Assembly: GCF_000250655.1 (NCBI RefSeq)
Contig: NC_016935.1
Coordinates: 6,838,001-6,902,000, forward strand
DNA: 64,000 bases
Reading direction: 5' to 3'
DNA from: Paenibacillus mucilaginosus 3016
Lineage (GTDB): Bacteria > Bacillota > Bacilli > Paenibacillales > NBRC-103111
Position numbers and translations under genes: made by a program. The notes under the pieces were generated by a model that worked only from the letters and a program-made list of their open reading frames with translations, searched no databases and was not told the DNA's origin. Below, one piece after another: positions 43,175 to 53,823 of the stretch. Numbering within the stretch: position 1 is the stretch's first letter; the number at the start of each line of letters is the position of its first letter.

Positions 43175-44890
43175 TTACGTGCCGAACTGCGCCTGATGCA
43201 GCCGGCTGTACATGCCGCCGGCGGCGACGAGCTCCTGGTGCGCGCCCTCTTCGGCGACGCCGTCCTCCGTAACGACGATGATCCGGTCGGCGTTCTTGAT
43301 CGTCGCGAGCCGGTGGGCGATGACGAGCGTGGTGCGGCCGGCCGACAGCTCGGCGAGCGACTGCTGGATCGCCAGCTCCGTAGCCGTGTCGAGCGCGGAA
43401 GTCGCCTCGTCGAGGATGAGGATCGGCGGGTTCTTGAGGAACATGCGCGCGATGGCCAGGCGCTGTTTCTGCCCGCCGGAGAGCTTCACGCCGCGCTCGC
43501 CGATCTGCGTCTGCATGCCGTCCGGCTGCTTGCGGATGAACTCCTCGAGCTGGGCCCGACGCGCGGCTTCCCAGATCTCTTCGTCGCCGGCGTCCAGCTT
43601 GCCGTAGGCGATGTTCTGGCGGATCGTGCCCTCGAAGAGGTACACCTCCTGCTGCACGATGCCGATCTGGCTGCGCAGCGACTGCAGGGTCATGCGGCGG
43701 ATATCCATGCCGTCGATGGTGATGCTGCCCTCGCTGCACTCGTAGAAGCGCGGCAGCAGGGAGCAGATCGTCGTCTTGCCCGCGCCAGAAGGACCGACGA
43801 ACGCGACCGTTTCCCCGGCCCGGATGGACAGGTTCAGTCCCTTGAGGATCTGCTTGCTTCCGTCATAGCCGAAGGACACCGAGCGGAAAACGATGTCCCC
43901 GTTCAGCGGACCGGCAGCCACCGCATCCGGCGCGTCGGCCACATCCGGCTCGGTGTCGAGGATGGCGCAGTAGCGTTTGAACCCGGCAATGCCCTTCGGG
44001 TAGCTCTCAATGACGGCATTGATCTTCTCGATCGGCCGGAAGAATACGTTCGAGAGCAGCAGGAACCCTACGAATTCCCCGTAGGACAGCTCCCCCCGGA
44101 TGACGAACCAGGTGCCGGCGATCATGACGAACACGGAGACGAGCCGCATCATCATATAGGTGATCGACATGCTCTTGGCCATGAGCTTGTAGGCCAGGAG
44201 CTTCGTCAGCCGGTACTGCTGGTTGTTGACCTTGAAGAGCTCCTTCTCGTACTCTTCGTTCGCGAACGCCTGAACGACGCGGATGCCGCCTATATTGTTC
44301 TCGACGCGCGTGTTGAATTCACCCACATCGCCGAACAGCCGCTCGTAGGTACGCGTCATCCGCGAGCTGAAGTGAAGGGCGAACCAGGCCATCAGCGGAA
44401 TGATCACGAACGTCAGCACGGCCAGCTTCCAGTTGATCGTCAGCATAAGACCGAAGGCGCCGAGAAGCGTCATCACCGCAATGAAAATATCCTCCGGACC
44501 ATGGTGCGCAATCTCCCCGATCTCATTCAGGTCATTCGTGATCCGCGTCATGAGATGCCCGGTCTTATTGTTATCGAAGAAGCGGAATGAGAGCTTCTGG
44601 ATATGATCGAAGAGCTTTCGGCGCATATCCGTCTCAATGTTGATCCCGAGCATATGGCCCCAATAGGTGACCACATACTGCAGCGCGGTATTCAGGACAT
44701 AGATGAAGAGCAGTGCGGCGCACGCCCACAGGATGAGCGGCCAGTTCTGGCCCGGCAGCAGCTTGTCCACGAACTGGTTGACGGCCAGCGGAAAGCCCAG
44801 CTCAAGCAGGCCCGCCACGACCGCGCAGCCGAAATCGAGCAGGAACAGCCCCCGGTAAGGCCGGTAGTAGGAGAAAAAACGGCGAAGCAA
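43175..44890 (-). CDS. ABC exporter half-transporter (multidrug/lipid type)
   Basis: About 571 residues: six transmembrane helices (about 1-310) and an ATPase with Walker A GPSGAGKTT, signature LSGGQKQR, Walker B ILILDEATSALD and H-loop His in LVIAHRLATI. It works as a dimer in the membrane. TTG 44890 (LLRRFFSYYRPYRG) has GAGGG upstream and matches usual N-termini; an ATG at 44932 is an alternative. The substrate is unknown. Confidence 0.9.
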   Translation of the reverse strand: MLRRFFSYYRPYRGLFLLDFGCAVVAGLLELGFPLAVNQFVDKLLPGQNWPLILWACAALLFIYVLNTALQYVVTYWGHMLGINIETDMRRKLFDHIQKLSFRFFDNNKTGHLMTRITNDLNEIGEIAHHGPEDIFIAVMTLLGAFGLMLTINWKLAVLTFVIIPLMAWFALHFSSRMTRTYERLFGDVGEFNTRVENNIGGIRVVQAFANEEYEKELFKVNNQQYRLTKLLAYKLMAKSMSITYMMMRLVSVFVMIAGTWFVIRGELSYGEFVGFLLLSNVFFRPIEKINAVIESYPKGIAGFKRYCAILDTEPDVADAPDAVAAGPLNGDIVFRSVSFGYDGSKQILKGLNLSIRAGETVAFVGPSGAGKTTICSLLPRFYECSEGSITIDGMDIRRMTLQSLRSQIGIVQQEVYLFEGTIRQNIAYGKLDAGDEEIWEAARRAQLEEFIRKQPDGMQTQIGERGVKLSGGQKQRLAIARMFLKNPPILILDEATSALDTATELAIQQSLAELSAGRTTLVIAHRLATIKNADRIIVVTEDGVAEEGAHQELVAAGGMYSRLHQAQFGT

Positions 44891-45098
44891 GGCATATCCC
44901 TCTTTTCCACGTGTGTTGTATGCACTTCCCATCTTCCTTCATCCTACCTTCTCGAGGCGCTATTTGGCAATGCGCCCCTTGCCCGCGGCGGGCGGATTTT
45001 TCTATTTTAATGAAAAAAGGTACACGAAAAAACGGGCCCCCGCCGATCCGGAAAGCCCGCTGGCTTTTCTATACTTGTTTTCTGCACACCGTCAACCG

Positions 45099-46180
45099 TC
45101 AAACCGAATACAGCCGGTCCCTTCCGTCCCGCTTCGCCTTGTAGAGCTGCTCATCCGCCGCCGCATACAGCTCCCCGGGTTCGGCGTACGCTCCGGAGTA
45201 AGCGGCAAGCCCGGCCGAGACCGTCAGCTTCAGGGGACCCTTCTCGTGCCCTTCGAGGAACACATGCGCCCGGACCAGCTCATGGAACCGTTTGGAGGCT
45301 TCGAGCGCCTGCTCCCTGTTGACATTGGCGAACATGACCGAAAATTCCTCACCGCCGTTGCGCGTGATAATCTCCGTACCCCTGAAGTTGTCCCGGAGCA
45401 GGCCCGCATATTCGACCAGCACCTGGTCTCCGGCCGGATGACCGAGCGTATCGTTGATCTTTTTAAAAAATCGATATCCGTCACGAGCAGGCTCAGCCCG
45501 ATCTTCCCCCGCTGCGCGGCACTGAAGAGCTTCGGGAACACTTCCTGGAAGAAGCGGACGTTGGAGATGCCCGTCAGACCGTCCGTCAGCGCGTAACGCT
45601 CGAGCTGCTTCTGGGTAACATGGGCCTGGTGCATATAGGAGACAAAATAATAGATCAGAGCCCCGCAGCCCAGCTCGATCGCCATCCGGTACACCGCAAA
45701 GGAAGTAGAAGCGGAATTCGGCGTCAGGAAATGCAGCAGTACATAAAAAACAAAATTCAAGAGCAGCCAGATCTGCCAGCGCCGCCACTTCAGGAAGCGG
45801 AAGGCCAGCACCACCACAGCCACGGTCACCCAGATGAAGACCAGGAACCCCGGCATGAAAGGACGCCCTTCCGGATCGATAAGCCGGACCGCCAGCCCGA
45901 TCAGGTCCGGAAAGCAGCCCGCAATGAATGCGGCGATGCCTCCGCCGAAGACGGCCGCCGTAATGAAGGTCGCGCCGCCAATGATGATCGGCTCCCGGTA
46001 TCCTTCGATAAAGATAGGAAAGCTGCGGTATAAAAACTGGGCCAGCCCGAAGCCGACGCCCAGGATGATATGCCGGACGGTCTCCGAACGGACGTACACT
46101 TTATACCGGAAATACAGCTGAAAAAAGACGAACATCGTCAAAAAGTTCATGGATAGATTCAAAAACACGTCCTGCGGCAT
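45099..46180 (-). CDS. Membrane GGDEF protein, diguanylate cyclase (frameshifted)
   Basis: A 360-residue protein in the corrected frame. Five or six hydrophobic helices (about 1-185) resemble a 5TM-LYT-type sensor. The GGDEF domain (about 200-360) has TDGLTGISNVRFF, the active-site motif as NGGEEF, and GHPAGDQVLVEYA. It should make c-di-GMP. The frame breaks at a T6 run (45465-45470 AAAAAA on the plus strand), where the zero frame reads T-TTT-TTA, a classic minus-one slippery heptamer. A minus-one shift restores DFxKKINDTLGH exactly. The start at 46180 is tentative. Confidence 0.8.
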
Positions 46181-46406
46181 TCCTCGGTCACCACCAGTAG
46201 AAGCATCTATGTTGTACAGCATTATTCGACATTTTTCAACAAAATCCTCCCGCTTTTTCTCCCCTTCTCATCTTTTTACTTTCCTTAGCTTGCCCAGCCC
46301 CCCAAAAATTTCAAACCTTTCCCTTAAAATAATCCACTAACCGGAACGGGACGGGGGTCAGTCCATAAATTCCGCAACAAACCCGAATGATTTTATATAC
46401 AAATCT

Positions 46407-46426
46407 AAAAGAAAGCGTTTTATAAT
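46407..46426 (+). promoter_or_regulatory. Promoter with cre-like overlap for the GH43 genes
   Basis: A -10 TATAAT at 46421-46426 is overlapped on its left by AGAAAGCGTTTTAT, which has the AAAGCGTTT core of a cre site but several mismatches outside it. A recognisable -35 is weak. CcpA repression of the secreted glycosidase genes is a plausible reading. Confidence 0.45.
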
Positions 46427-46468
46427 TGGATGATGTTAAAGTAAACCACTTACTGAAGGAGGCTGCGT

Positions 46469-49252
46469 ATGAAAAAATGGGCGTCCACGCTTGTGCTCGC
46501 CGTGCTGCTATCGTCTGCCGGCACGCCTGCCGCCTATGCGGACAACCCGGTCATCAAGGACGTGTTCACCGGCGATCCGGCGGCATTCGTGCATGGCGAC
46601 AAGGTTTATCTCTACACCGGACATGACGAAGCGGCTCCGAACGGCAATTTTTTTGTGATGAAAGACTGGCTGATCTTCTCTTCCTCCGACCTCGTCAACT
46701 GGACCAGGGAAGGCTCGCTTGACCTGAGCACCTTCGCCTGGGCCCAGCCGAACTCCGCCTGGGCCAGCCAGCTCACCGAGAGGGACGGCACCTTCTACTG
46801 GTACGTGACCGTGCTCAATCAGGACGGCACCGGCTACTCCATCGGTGTAGCCACCTCGGACAACCCGATATCCGGCTTCAAGGATGCGCTCGGCAAGCCG
46901 CTCGTAAGCAGCCCCATGACCCAGGCTCCCGAGAGCATGGGCACCGCACCGTGGGACGATATCGACCCCAGCGTGTTCATCGACGATGACGGGCAGGCGT
47001 ATCTCTACTGGGGGAACACCCACTGTTACTATGCCAAGCTCAAGCCGAATATGACCGAGCTGGACGGCGAGATTCACCGGGTGACCATTAACAACATGGA
47101 AGGCACCTACACCGAAGCGCCCTGGATCCATAAGCACAACGGCACTTATTATCTGTCCTTCGCCCACAATTACCCCGAAGAGCTCGCCTATGCAACAAGC
47201 AGTTCTCCTGCCGGTCCCTGGGAGTATCAAGGCCTCCTGCTCGATGCGCTGACGAAGGACGGCAGCGACCCGGCGGCCAGCAATACGAGCCACCAGTCCA
47301 TCATTGAATTCAAGGGCAAGTCGTATCTCGTGTACCACAACAGCGCCCTGCCTACAGGCGGGCAGTACCGGCGTTCGGTCGCCATCGACCGTCTCCACTA
47401 CAATGAAGACGGTACGATCCGCAAGGTGATTCCGACCTCTACAGGCCTCGATGGCACGGCCCACAAGCTTCAGTCTTACACTAACCCGGCCAAGTACGTC
47501 AGGCACCTTGACGGCGATGTCCGGCTCGATCCGGTCGACAGCTCCGTCTTCGACTCCAAATGGCACATCGTTCCCGGCCTTGCCGATTCGGGCGCCGGGT
47601 ATGTCTCGCTGCAGTCCGTGGACCGGCCGGGCTATTACCTGCGTTACAGCGGCTCCGATGCATCGCTCGGCAAGCATGACGGCACGCCGGCCTTCGCCGA
47701 AAGCGCCACCTTCAAGGTGAATCCGGGGCTTGCGAATGCCTCGCTGTCATCCTTCGAGGCCTACAGCCAGCCAGGGCATTACCTGCGCCACGCCGGCTCC
47801 CAGCTGAAGGTAGAGGCTGTGAGCGGCGAGGCGGCCGAAGCGGATGCCACCTTCCGCACGGCGGAAGCGGATGTCCGCGGGCTCACGCTCGACCAGCAGT
47901 CGCTTCTGCTCCAGAAGGGCACCCAGACGGTGCTGACGGCCTCCGTGCAGCCCGCTTCCGCACTGAATCCGAAGGTGATCTTCACCTCCAGCGATCCGAA
48001 TGTCGCTGCCGTCGGCGCACCGAACGTCCATCCGGAGAACGGAACGATGACGGTCACGGTACAGGCCAAATCGCCGGGGACCGCGACCCTCACGGCACGG
48101 ACCGAGGAAGGCCAGTATACGTCGTCCGCGGATGTCACGGTGGAAGCCGCCGGGACGGCCGGAGCCATCACGAACGTGAAGATCGGCGTAAGCGCCGAAG
48201 CGAAGAAAGTGACGATCGAAGGGCAGTCGACTTACGGGGCGGGCAATGAGATTGCCGTCCGTGTCCGCAAGCCCGACGGGACGGTCGACTTCCTCGACCA
48301 GACGACGAGCGGCGACGGCGGCAGCTTCACGTTCGGCATTCCCCTCGCAAACCCGGTGAAGGGCGAATACCAGGTCAGCCTCGGGGCTGCCGATGTGTCC
48401 GAGCCCTTTACGGCGAAGTTCGAGTACACGCCGGCGGCCGCGGGCGGAAATCCAGGCGGCGGCCATTCCGGCAGCGATTCGGGCGGTGGATCCGACAGCG
48501 GCAGCGGGAACAGCAGTGACGACGATGATGACGACAACGGTTCCGGCAGCGGCACGGTCGGCAATTCTGCTCCGGCAGCCGGAAGCGGTACGGCAAGCCC
48601 CGGACAGAGCGGCGGCTCCGCCCATGGCGGCAGTCATGCCTCCGGCCCGAAGCCCGGCTCCGCCAAGCCAGCCGCTCCCGTCTTCCGCGATGTCCAGGAA
48701 GGCTACTCCTGGGCTCAGGAAGCCATTGAAGCCCTGGCCGCCCAAGGGATCATCCAAGGCACCTCCGAGTCCACCTTCGAGCCCGGCCGACCGGTTTCCC
48801 GTGCGGATTTCATCACGCTGCTCGTGAGGGCTTTCGGGCTGAAAGGAACCCTACAGGGGGGCAGCTTCGCGGACGTACAGCCGGGCGACTACTACTATGA
48901 AGCGGTCAGTCTGGCCAGGTCGCTGGGCCTCGCGGACGGCGTCGACGGCAGCCGCTTCGATCCGCAGGCCGAGATCTCGCGCCAGGACATGATGGTCCTG
49001 ATCGCCCGCGCCCTGAAGCTGACGAACAAAGCGGAGCTGGGCGGAAGCCCGGACGGCTTGAAGGCATTCGCTGACGCGGCTGACGTCGCGGACTATGCTG
49101 CCGAGAGCACGGCGGCCCTGATCCAGGCCGGCGTCATCCAAGGTGACGGCGGCGCACTCCACCCGCGCAGCAGCGCCACGCGGGCCGAGACGGCCGTCAT
49201 GCTGCACCGGATCTGGAATACATTTCTGAAAGAAGGGGGACCGTCCCAATGA
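46469..49252 (+). CDS. Cell-surface GH43 arabinanase/arabinofuranosidase with CBM42-like, Ig-like and SLH domains
   Basis: A 927-residue protein. Signal peptide 1-25 is followed by a GH43 propeller (about 27-330) with catalytic acids in FTGDPAAFVHGD, DDIDPSVFIDDDG and GTYTEAPWIHK. An AbfB/CBM42-like arabinose-binding module (about 332-465; YTNPAKYVRHLDGD) and a Big2 Ig-like domain (about 470-565) follow. A Gly/Ser/Asp-rich linker with six Asp in a row precedes three SLH repeats (about 740-925) that anchor it to the cell wall. AGGAGG lies 7 nt before the ATG. It overlaps the next gene by 4 nt. Confidence 0.92.
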   Translation: MKKWASTLVLAVLLSSAGTPAAYADNPVIKDVFTGDPAAFVHGDKVYLYTGHDEAAPNGNFFVMKDWLIFSSSDLVNWTREGSLDLSTFAWAQPNSAWASQLTERDGTFYWYVTVLNQDGTGYSIGVATSDNPISGFKDALGKPLVSSPMTQAPESMGTAPWDDIDPSVFIDDDGQAYLYWGNTHCYYAKLKPNMTELDGEIHRVTINNMEGTYTEAPWIHKHNGTYYLSFAHNYPEELAYATSSSPAGPWEYQGLLLDALTKDGSDPAASNTSHQSIIEFKGKSYLVYHNSALPTGGQYRRSVAIDRLHYNEDGTIRKVIPTSTGLDGTAHKLQSYTNPAKYVRHLDGDVRLDPVDSSVFDSKWHIVPGLADSGAGYVSLQSVDRPGYYLRYSGSDASLGKHDGTPAFAESATFKVNPGLANASLSSFEAYSQPGHYLRHAGSQLKVEAVSGEAAEADATFRTAEADVRGLTLDQQSLLLQKGTQTVLTASVQPASALNPKVIFTSSDPNVAAVGAPNVHPENGTMTVTVQAKSPGTATLTARTEEGQYTSSADVTVEAAGTAGAITNVKIGVSAEAKKVTIEGQSTYGAGNEIAVRVRKPDGTVDFLDQTTSGDGGSFTFGIPLANPVKGEYQVSLGAADVSEPFTAKFEYTPAAAGGNPGGGHSGSDSGGGSDSGSGNSSDDDDDDNGSGSGTVGNSAPAAGSGTASPGQSGGSAHGGSHASGPKPGSAKPAAPVFRDVQEGYSWAQEAIEALAAQGIIQGTSESTFEPGRPVSRADFITLLVRAFGLKGTLQGGSFADVQPGDYYYEAVSLARSLGLADGVDGSRFDPQAEISRQDMMVLIARALKLTNKAELGGSPDGLKAFADAADVADYAAESTAALIQAGVIQGDGGALHPRSSATRAETAVMLHRIWNTFLKEGGPSQ

Positions 49253-52200
49253 GACTCGCCAAACCAATCGTCTCATGCATTACGGCGCTCACGCTGCTGG
49301 CCGCCCCGTTCACTTCCCTGCCGCTTCAGAGGGTATCCGCCGCGTCCGTGGACGACGGGCTGCTGCTCCGCTATGCCTTCGACGACGGGACGGATTCCCG
49401 GACAGCTGCGGACAGCTCGGGCGGAGGACATACCGGCGAACTCGTCGGTGATGCGACGATCACCGACACGGACAAAGGCGGAGCCGTCGATCTCAGCGGC
49501 TCCGGGGCTTACGTCCGGATGCCGGCCGGCATTCTGGACGGGTTGACCGACCTTACCGTCTCCGCTTGGGTATACATGGATACGGCCAAGCCCTGGGCCT
49601 CCCTGTACAGCTTCGGCAACTACAGGGACAGCACGAACGAAGCGTTCTCCGGGCTGAACTTCGCCCCGGTGAACGACGCATCGAAGAGCTCTCTGGAGCT
49701 GTTCAAGACAGGCTTCGGCAGCAACCAGTTCCTGAACCTGGACCCCGTACCGGCCAAGTCGTGGAAGCACGTCACGACCGTCATCTCGGGCACCCGGAAG
49801 ACGAACTCCCTCTACGTGGACGGCGTGCTCCAAGGCACGCTGACCGGGATGAACGCGCTGCCCGGAGATATCGCAAGCACGTATAACTACATCGGCTATG
49901 CCCAGTTTCCTTGGGAACAGGGAACCGGCAAGGGCCTGGACGGCAGGGTCGCGGACTTCCGCCTCTACGGCCGCGCGCTCGGCTGGCAGGAGATCCGGAC
50001 ACTGGCCGGAGCACAGGCGGATGTCGTATCCGTGGAAACGGCCGAGGTCAGCACCACCGCGGGAGTCGCCCCTGCTCTTCCATCGACGGTGAACCTGAGG
50101 TTCGGCGATGGAAGCACCGAGCCGGCAGCCGTTACGTGGGACAGCATCCCTGCCGGGGCCTATGCCGCCGAAGGCAAGTTCACGGTGAACGGCACCGCAG
50201 AGGGCTCCCCGCTTCCGGCGGCGGCTAACGTAACGGTACTGGCTGAGCTGCAGATCGTCTCGGCCGAGCCCGTCGAGGCCATTACGGCTGCAGGCTCCGC
50301 GCCATCCCTCCCTTCCGTGGTCACCGCCGTCTATAACAACGGCACGAAATCCGAGGTGCCTGTTACGTGGGCGGAGATCGACCCGTCCCTGTATGCGGAG
50401 CCGGGCAGCCGGTTCACGGTGAAGGGCAGCATCGCCGGTACGGCTGCCCAGGCCGAAGCGGTGGTTACGGTGTCCGGCGGCATCCCGGAAGGACTGGTCA
50501 CCTGGTACAGGTTCGATGCGCTGAACGGCACGACGGTCCCGGATGCCTCGGGTCATGGACGGAATGCGACCGCCGTGAACGGCCCGCTCCTCATGAACGT
50601 GAAAGAGAAGACGGCCATCGACTTCGACAACACGAAGAAGCAGTATGTGCAGCTTCCGGCCGGGATCATGAGCTCGCTGGATGATTTTACACTGGCGACC
50701 TGGATCTACATTGACTCCAAGACCGGCGACTGGACGCGGATCTTCGACTTCGGCACCGGCGTCAGCGCCGGGAAGATGTTCCTTACGACGAACCTCCGCT
50801 ATGACATGGAGGGCAGCATCGCCGACGCGACGCCAAGCGCTCCGAAGGTCGAGCAGTGGACTCACGTGGCCGTGACCAAATCGGGCACCGTCTATACGAT
50901 CTACGTCAACGGCAAGCAGGCGGCAGTCGGCACCTCCACCAAGAAGCCGTCGGATTACGGCGAGACGGCCTACAACTATATCGCCAAATCGAACTGGACC
51001 GCCGACCCTTACCTGGACGGCAAGCTGAGGGATTTCCGGATCTACAGCAAGGCCCTCCCGCAGCAGGAAGTGGCAGGGATCGTCACCAGCTCCTACTCCG
51101 ACCGGGAAGCGGTCGCTGCAGCGAAGGAAGTCCTGACGCTCGGCGATACGACCCAGGTCGTCTCCGACCTGGAGCTGCCGCTTCAGGGAGGAAACGGCGT
51201 CAGCATCACCTGGACCTCCGACAAGCCTGCGGTCGTCCCTTCCACCGGCAAAGTCACGCGGCCGGCCAAGGAAGAGCAGGATGCGGCCGTTACCCTGACG
51301 GCCGAGCTGAGCCGCGGGGAGTACAAGGAAACCCGGGCCTTCCAGGTTACCGTCCTCGCGGACAGCATTGTCTCGGTCGATGAGGTCCGGGTCACGACCG
51401 GCAGGGACTTCCCTCCGGCCCTGCCGGACAACGTCACGGTCCGCCATTATGACGGCCATACGGCCGAAGTCCCGGTTACGTGGGAGCGGCTCCCGCTCGA
51501 GAAGCTGTCCGCTCCCGGCACGTTCACACTGAACGGGACCGTCTTCAGCACGGCACTTCCTGCCGCGGCGCAGATCAGCGTGGCGGAGCTTGTGAGCATC
51601 GATGAGGTGAAGGCAGAGACCGCGGCCGGACAGGCGCCGGAGCTCCCGGATACGGTGAACGCCCGGTACAGCGACGGCACGGTCAAGGCGCTTCCGGTCA
51701 CGTGGTCCGAAGTGCCGGTCTCCGCTTATGACAAGCCCGGCACCTTCGCCGTGCAGGGCTCGGCTGCCACGGAATCCTACGACAACCCGCTGATCGAGCG
51801 GCGGGCCGATCCGCACATCATGAAGCACACGGACGGCTACTACTATTTCACCGCCTCCGTACCGGAGTATGACCGCATTATCCTGCGCCGCGCGAAATCC
51901 ATTCAGGGCCTCGCCGAAGCGGAGGAAGTCACCGTCTGGCAGAAGCATGCGTCCGGCGAGATGGGCGCGCATATCTGGGCGCCTGAGATTCACTTCATCG
52001 ACGGGAAGTGGTACATCTACTTCGCCGCGGGTACGAAGGAAGACATCTGGAAGATCCGTCCGTATGTACTGGAATCCTCGGATGCGAACCCGCTCACCGG
52101 AATGTGGACCGAGAAAGGCATGATCGGCAAGCCGGCGGGCAATACTGCCTCCTTCTCCGACTTCTCGCTCGATACCACGACCTTCGAGCATAACGGACAG

Positions 52201-53087
52201 CGCTACCTGGTCTGGGCCCAGAAGGAGAACGGCCCTTCCAACCTGTACATCGCGCCGATGAGCAATCCGTGGACGATCTCGGGCGATCAGGTGCTGATCT
52301 CCACCCCGGATTATGCCTGGGAGCGCCAGACCTACTGGGTGAATGAGGCACCGAGCGTGCTCAAGCGGGGCGGCCAAATCTTCATCTCCTTCTCGGCCAG
52401 CGCCACCGACCACAGCTATGCGCTGGGGCTGCTGACGGCATCCGACACGGCGGATCTCCTTGATCCGAAATCCTGGACGAAATCGCCGGAGCCTGTACTG
52501 GTAAGCAGCGAAGAAGCGGGCCAATACGGTCCCGGCCATAACTCCTTCACAGTCGCGGAGGACGGGACGACGGATCTGCTCGTCTACCACGCCCGCCCGT
52601 ACAAGAAGATCGAAGGCGATCCGCTCTACGATCCGAACCGCCACACGCGCGTGAAGCGGCTGACCTGGAACGCCGACGGCACGCCGAACTTCGGCCCGCT
52701 CGTCTCCGGCAGGCAGCCGGGTCCGGCCGCTGCCGTCACGGCAGCGGTGACGGTTACGCGGGACGCCGCCTACACGGCGGAGACCGTGTTCAGCTCCGAA
52801 CGCCCCGGCACGGGCGGGAAGCTGGAGGCGGCTGTGACGCTCACGAACCGCAAGCAGGCCGCCGGGCAGCTCGTGGTGGTGATGGTGCGTACGACAGCAC
52901 GGGCGCGATGGCCGAGTCCCGGTACGTCACCGTGGATATGACCGGCAAAGCGCAGGAGACCGCGAAGCTCAGCCTGACGTTCCCGGCCGCTGCGGCGGGA
53001 CACAAGGTGAAGGTGTTCGTCTGGGAGGGCGGCAGTCCCGACGGCTCCAACCTGAAGCCTGCCGCACCACCGGCTGTCTTCGAGTAG
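49249..53087 (+). CDS. Secreted multidomain GH43 with two LamG modules and Ig-like repeats (frameshifted near the end)
   Basis: About 1279 residues in the corrected frame. Signal peptide 1-33; LamG/concanavalin-like module (about 37-255); Ig-like repeats (about 262-405); second LamG (about 408-620); further Ig-like repeats (about 622-845, one of the atrophied kind); GH43 catalytic domain (about 845-1150) starting NPLIERRADPHIMKHTDGYY; and a C-terminal module. A missing G near 52887 shifts the frame; restoring it gives VMVAYDSTGAMAESRY ... PAVFE. Coupled to the SLH-GH43 gene by ATGA, it probably works on the same arabinan-type substrate. Confidence 0.88.
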
Positions 53088-53166
53088 GCCAGAACCGCAG
53101 CGTTTGGACCCTCTTCAAGGAACCGCTTCTCCTTGGGCCTGTCCTACTGTCCTCCCACATGCAAAC

Positions 53167-53210
53167 AAGCCTGATCACGCGGCACCGCCGCGTGATCAGG
53201 CTTTTCCTTT
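53167..53210 (+). terminator. Intrinsic terminator after the GH43 pair
   Basis: AAGCCTGATCACGCGG and CCGCGTGATCAGGCTT form a 16-bp perfect stem with a four-base loop and a TTTTCCTTTTT tail. It may also serve the convergent small gene. Confidence 0.9.
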
Positions 53211-53220
53211 TTACCATACT

Positions 53221-53412
53221 TTAGAACGCCTTCTTGAGATTCAAGCCATGCAGCGAGGGCAGCACAACGACCTTCTCCTTGCCGGATACCAGCCCGAACA
53301 CGCCTCTGTGCTTATACTTCTCCCGGTAGGTGTACACCCACATTTTCTTCGCTTCGTCGAAACCGAGATACTGCATGTACTGTATTCTCTGCCGCAAATC
53401 ATGGACTGTCAT
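53221..53412 (-). CDS. Small conserved-looking protein, function unknown
   Basis: 63 residues, MTVHDLRQRIQYMQYLGFDE and later VYTYREKYKHRGVFGL, basic and without signal or membrane segment. AAGGGGGAG lies about 8 nt before the ATG, which supports translation. I do not recognise the family. A DtxR-like palindrome (GTTAG-C-CTAAC) lies 44-54 nt upstream. Confidence 0.65.
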   Translation of the reverse strand: MTVHDLRQRIQYMQYLGFDEAKKMWVYTYREKYKHRGVFGLVSGKEKVVVLPSLHGLNLKKAF

Positions 53413-53455
53413 GTCCTGTTCTCCCCCTTGGCTCGCTGTCTTGTTTGGCAGTCAA

Positions 53456-53466
53456 GTTAGCCTAAC
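53456..53466. promoter_or_regulatory. GTTAG-C-CTAAC palindrome (DtxR/IdeR-like core)
   Basis: An 11-bp perfect dyad identical to the centre of the DtxR/IdeR consensus; the outer flanks match poorly. It lies upstream of the 63-residue gene. A metal-responsive operator is possible but unproven. Confidence 0.35.
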
Positions 53467-53721
53467 TCTATGAAGCTTGTCTTCTCTCCAATTTGATCTG
53501 GTACTACAAGATACGGGGCACCCTGCAGGTTTGTGGGGGCACGGAGGCGCTTTCTTTTTTTCCATTATTGCGCAGCCTTCGGCGGCCGATCCCAAGGCCT
53601 CTGCAATTAACCAGCGTACTTTCATGAGATCCTGCCCTGCCGCCCCCTTTCCTTTTCTATCCAGACCGGCCTCCCGCGAGGTGCCATTCTATTTGGAATT
53701 ATTTTTCTTTTTGCGGGAGCC

Positions 53722-53751
53722 TCGACACAATTTGCTAGATTATGATATTAT
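53722..53751 (+). promoter_or_regulatory. Sigma-A promoter of the amino-acid ABC operon
   Basis: TCGACA (53722-53727), an 18-nt spacer and TATTAT (53746-53751), about 70 nt before the start codon. Confidence 0.6.
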
Positions 53752-53823
53752 GGGATTCTTGATAAAGTGGTAACGCACTAAAGCAACGTTCAACAGGACA
53801 ATTCATAAAAGGTGGTTTTTGTT

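Larger units (their letters stand above)
53413..53823. other. Intergenic promoter region
   Basis: No gene is supported. It holds the palindrome at 53456-53466 near the leftward gene and a sigma-A promoter at 53722-53751 for the ABC importer. The middle (53490-53700) shows nothing recognisable. Confidence 0.55.

Noticed and set aside
42888-43739. 283-codon minus-strand frame overlapping the ABC exporter end
   Set aside because: It is the out-of-frame shadow of the ATPase domain joined to translated repeat units.
49273-52644. 1123-codon open frame on the minus strand
   Set aside because: It lies opposite the LamG-GH43 gene, is Arg/His/Gly-rich, lacks any recognisable motif and is explained by GC-rich codon bias of the real gene.
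53477-53773. 98-codon frame upstream of the amino-acid importer
   Set aside because: It has no ribosome binding site and runs through the importer promoter at 53722-53751.
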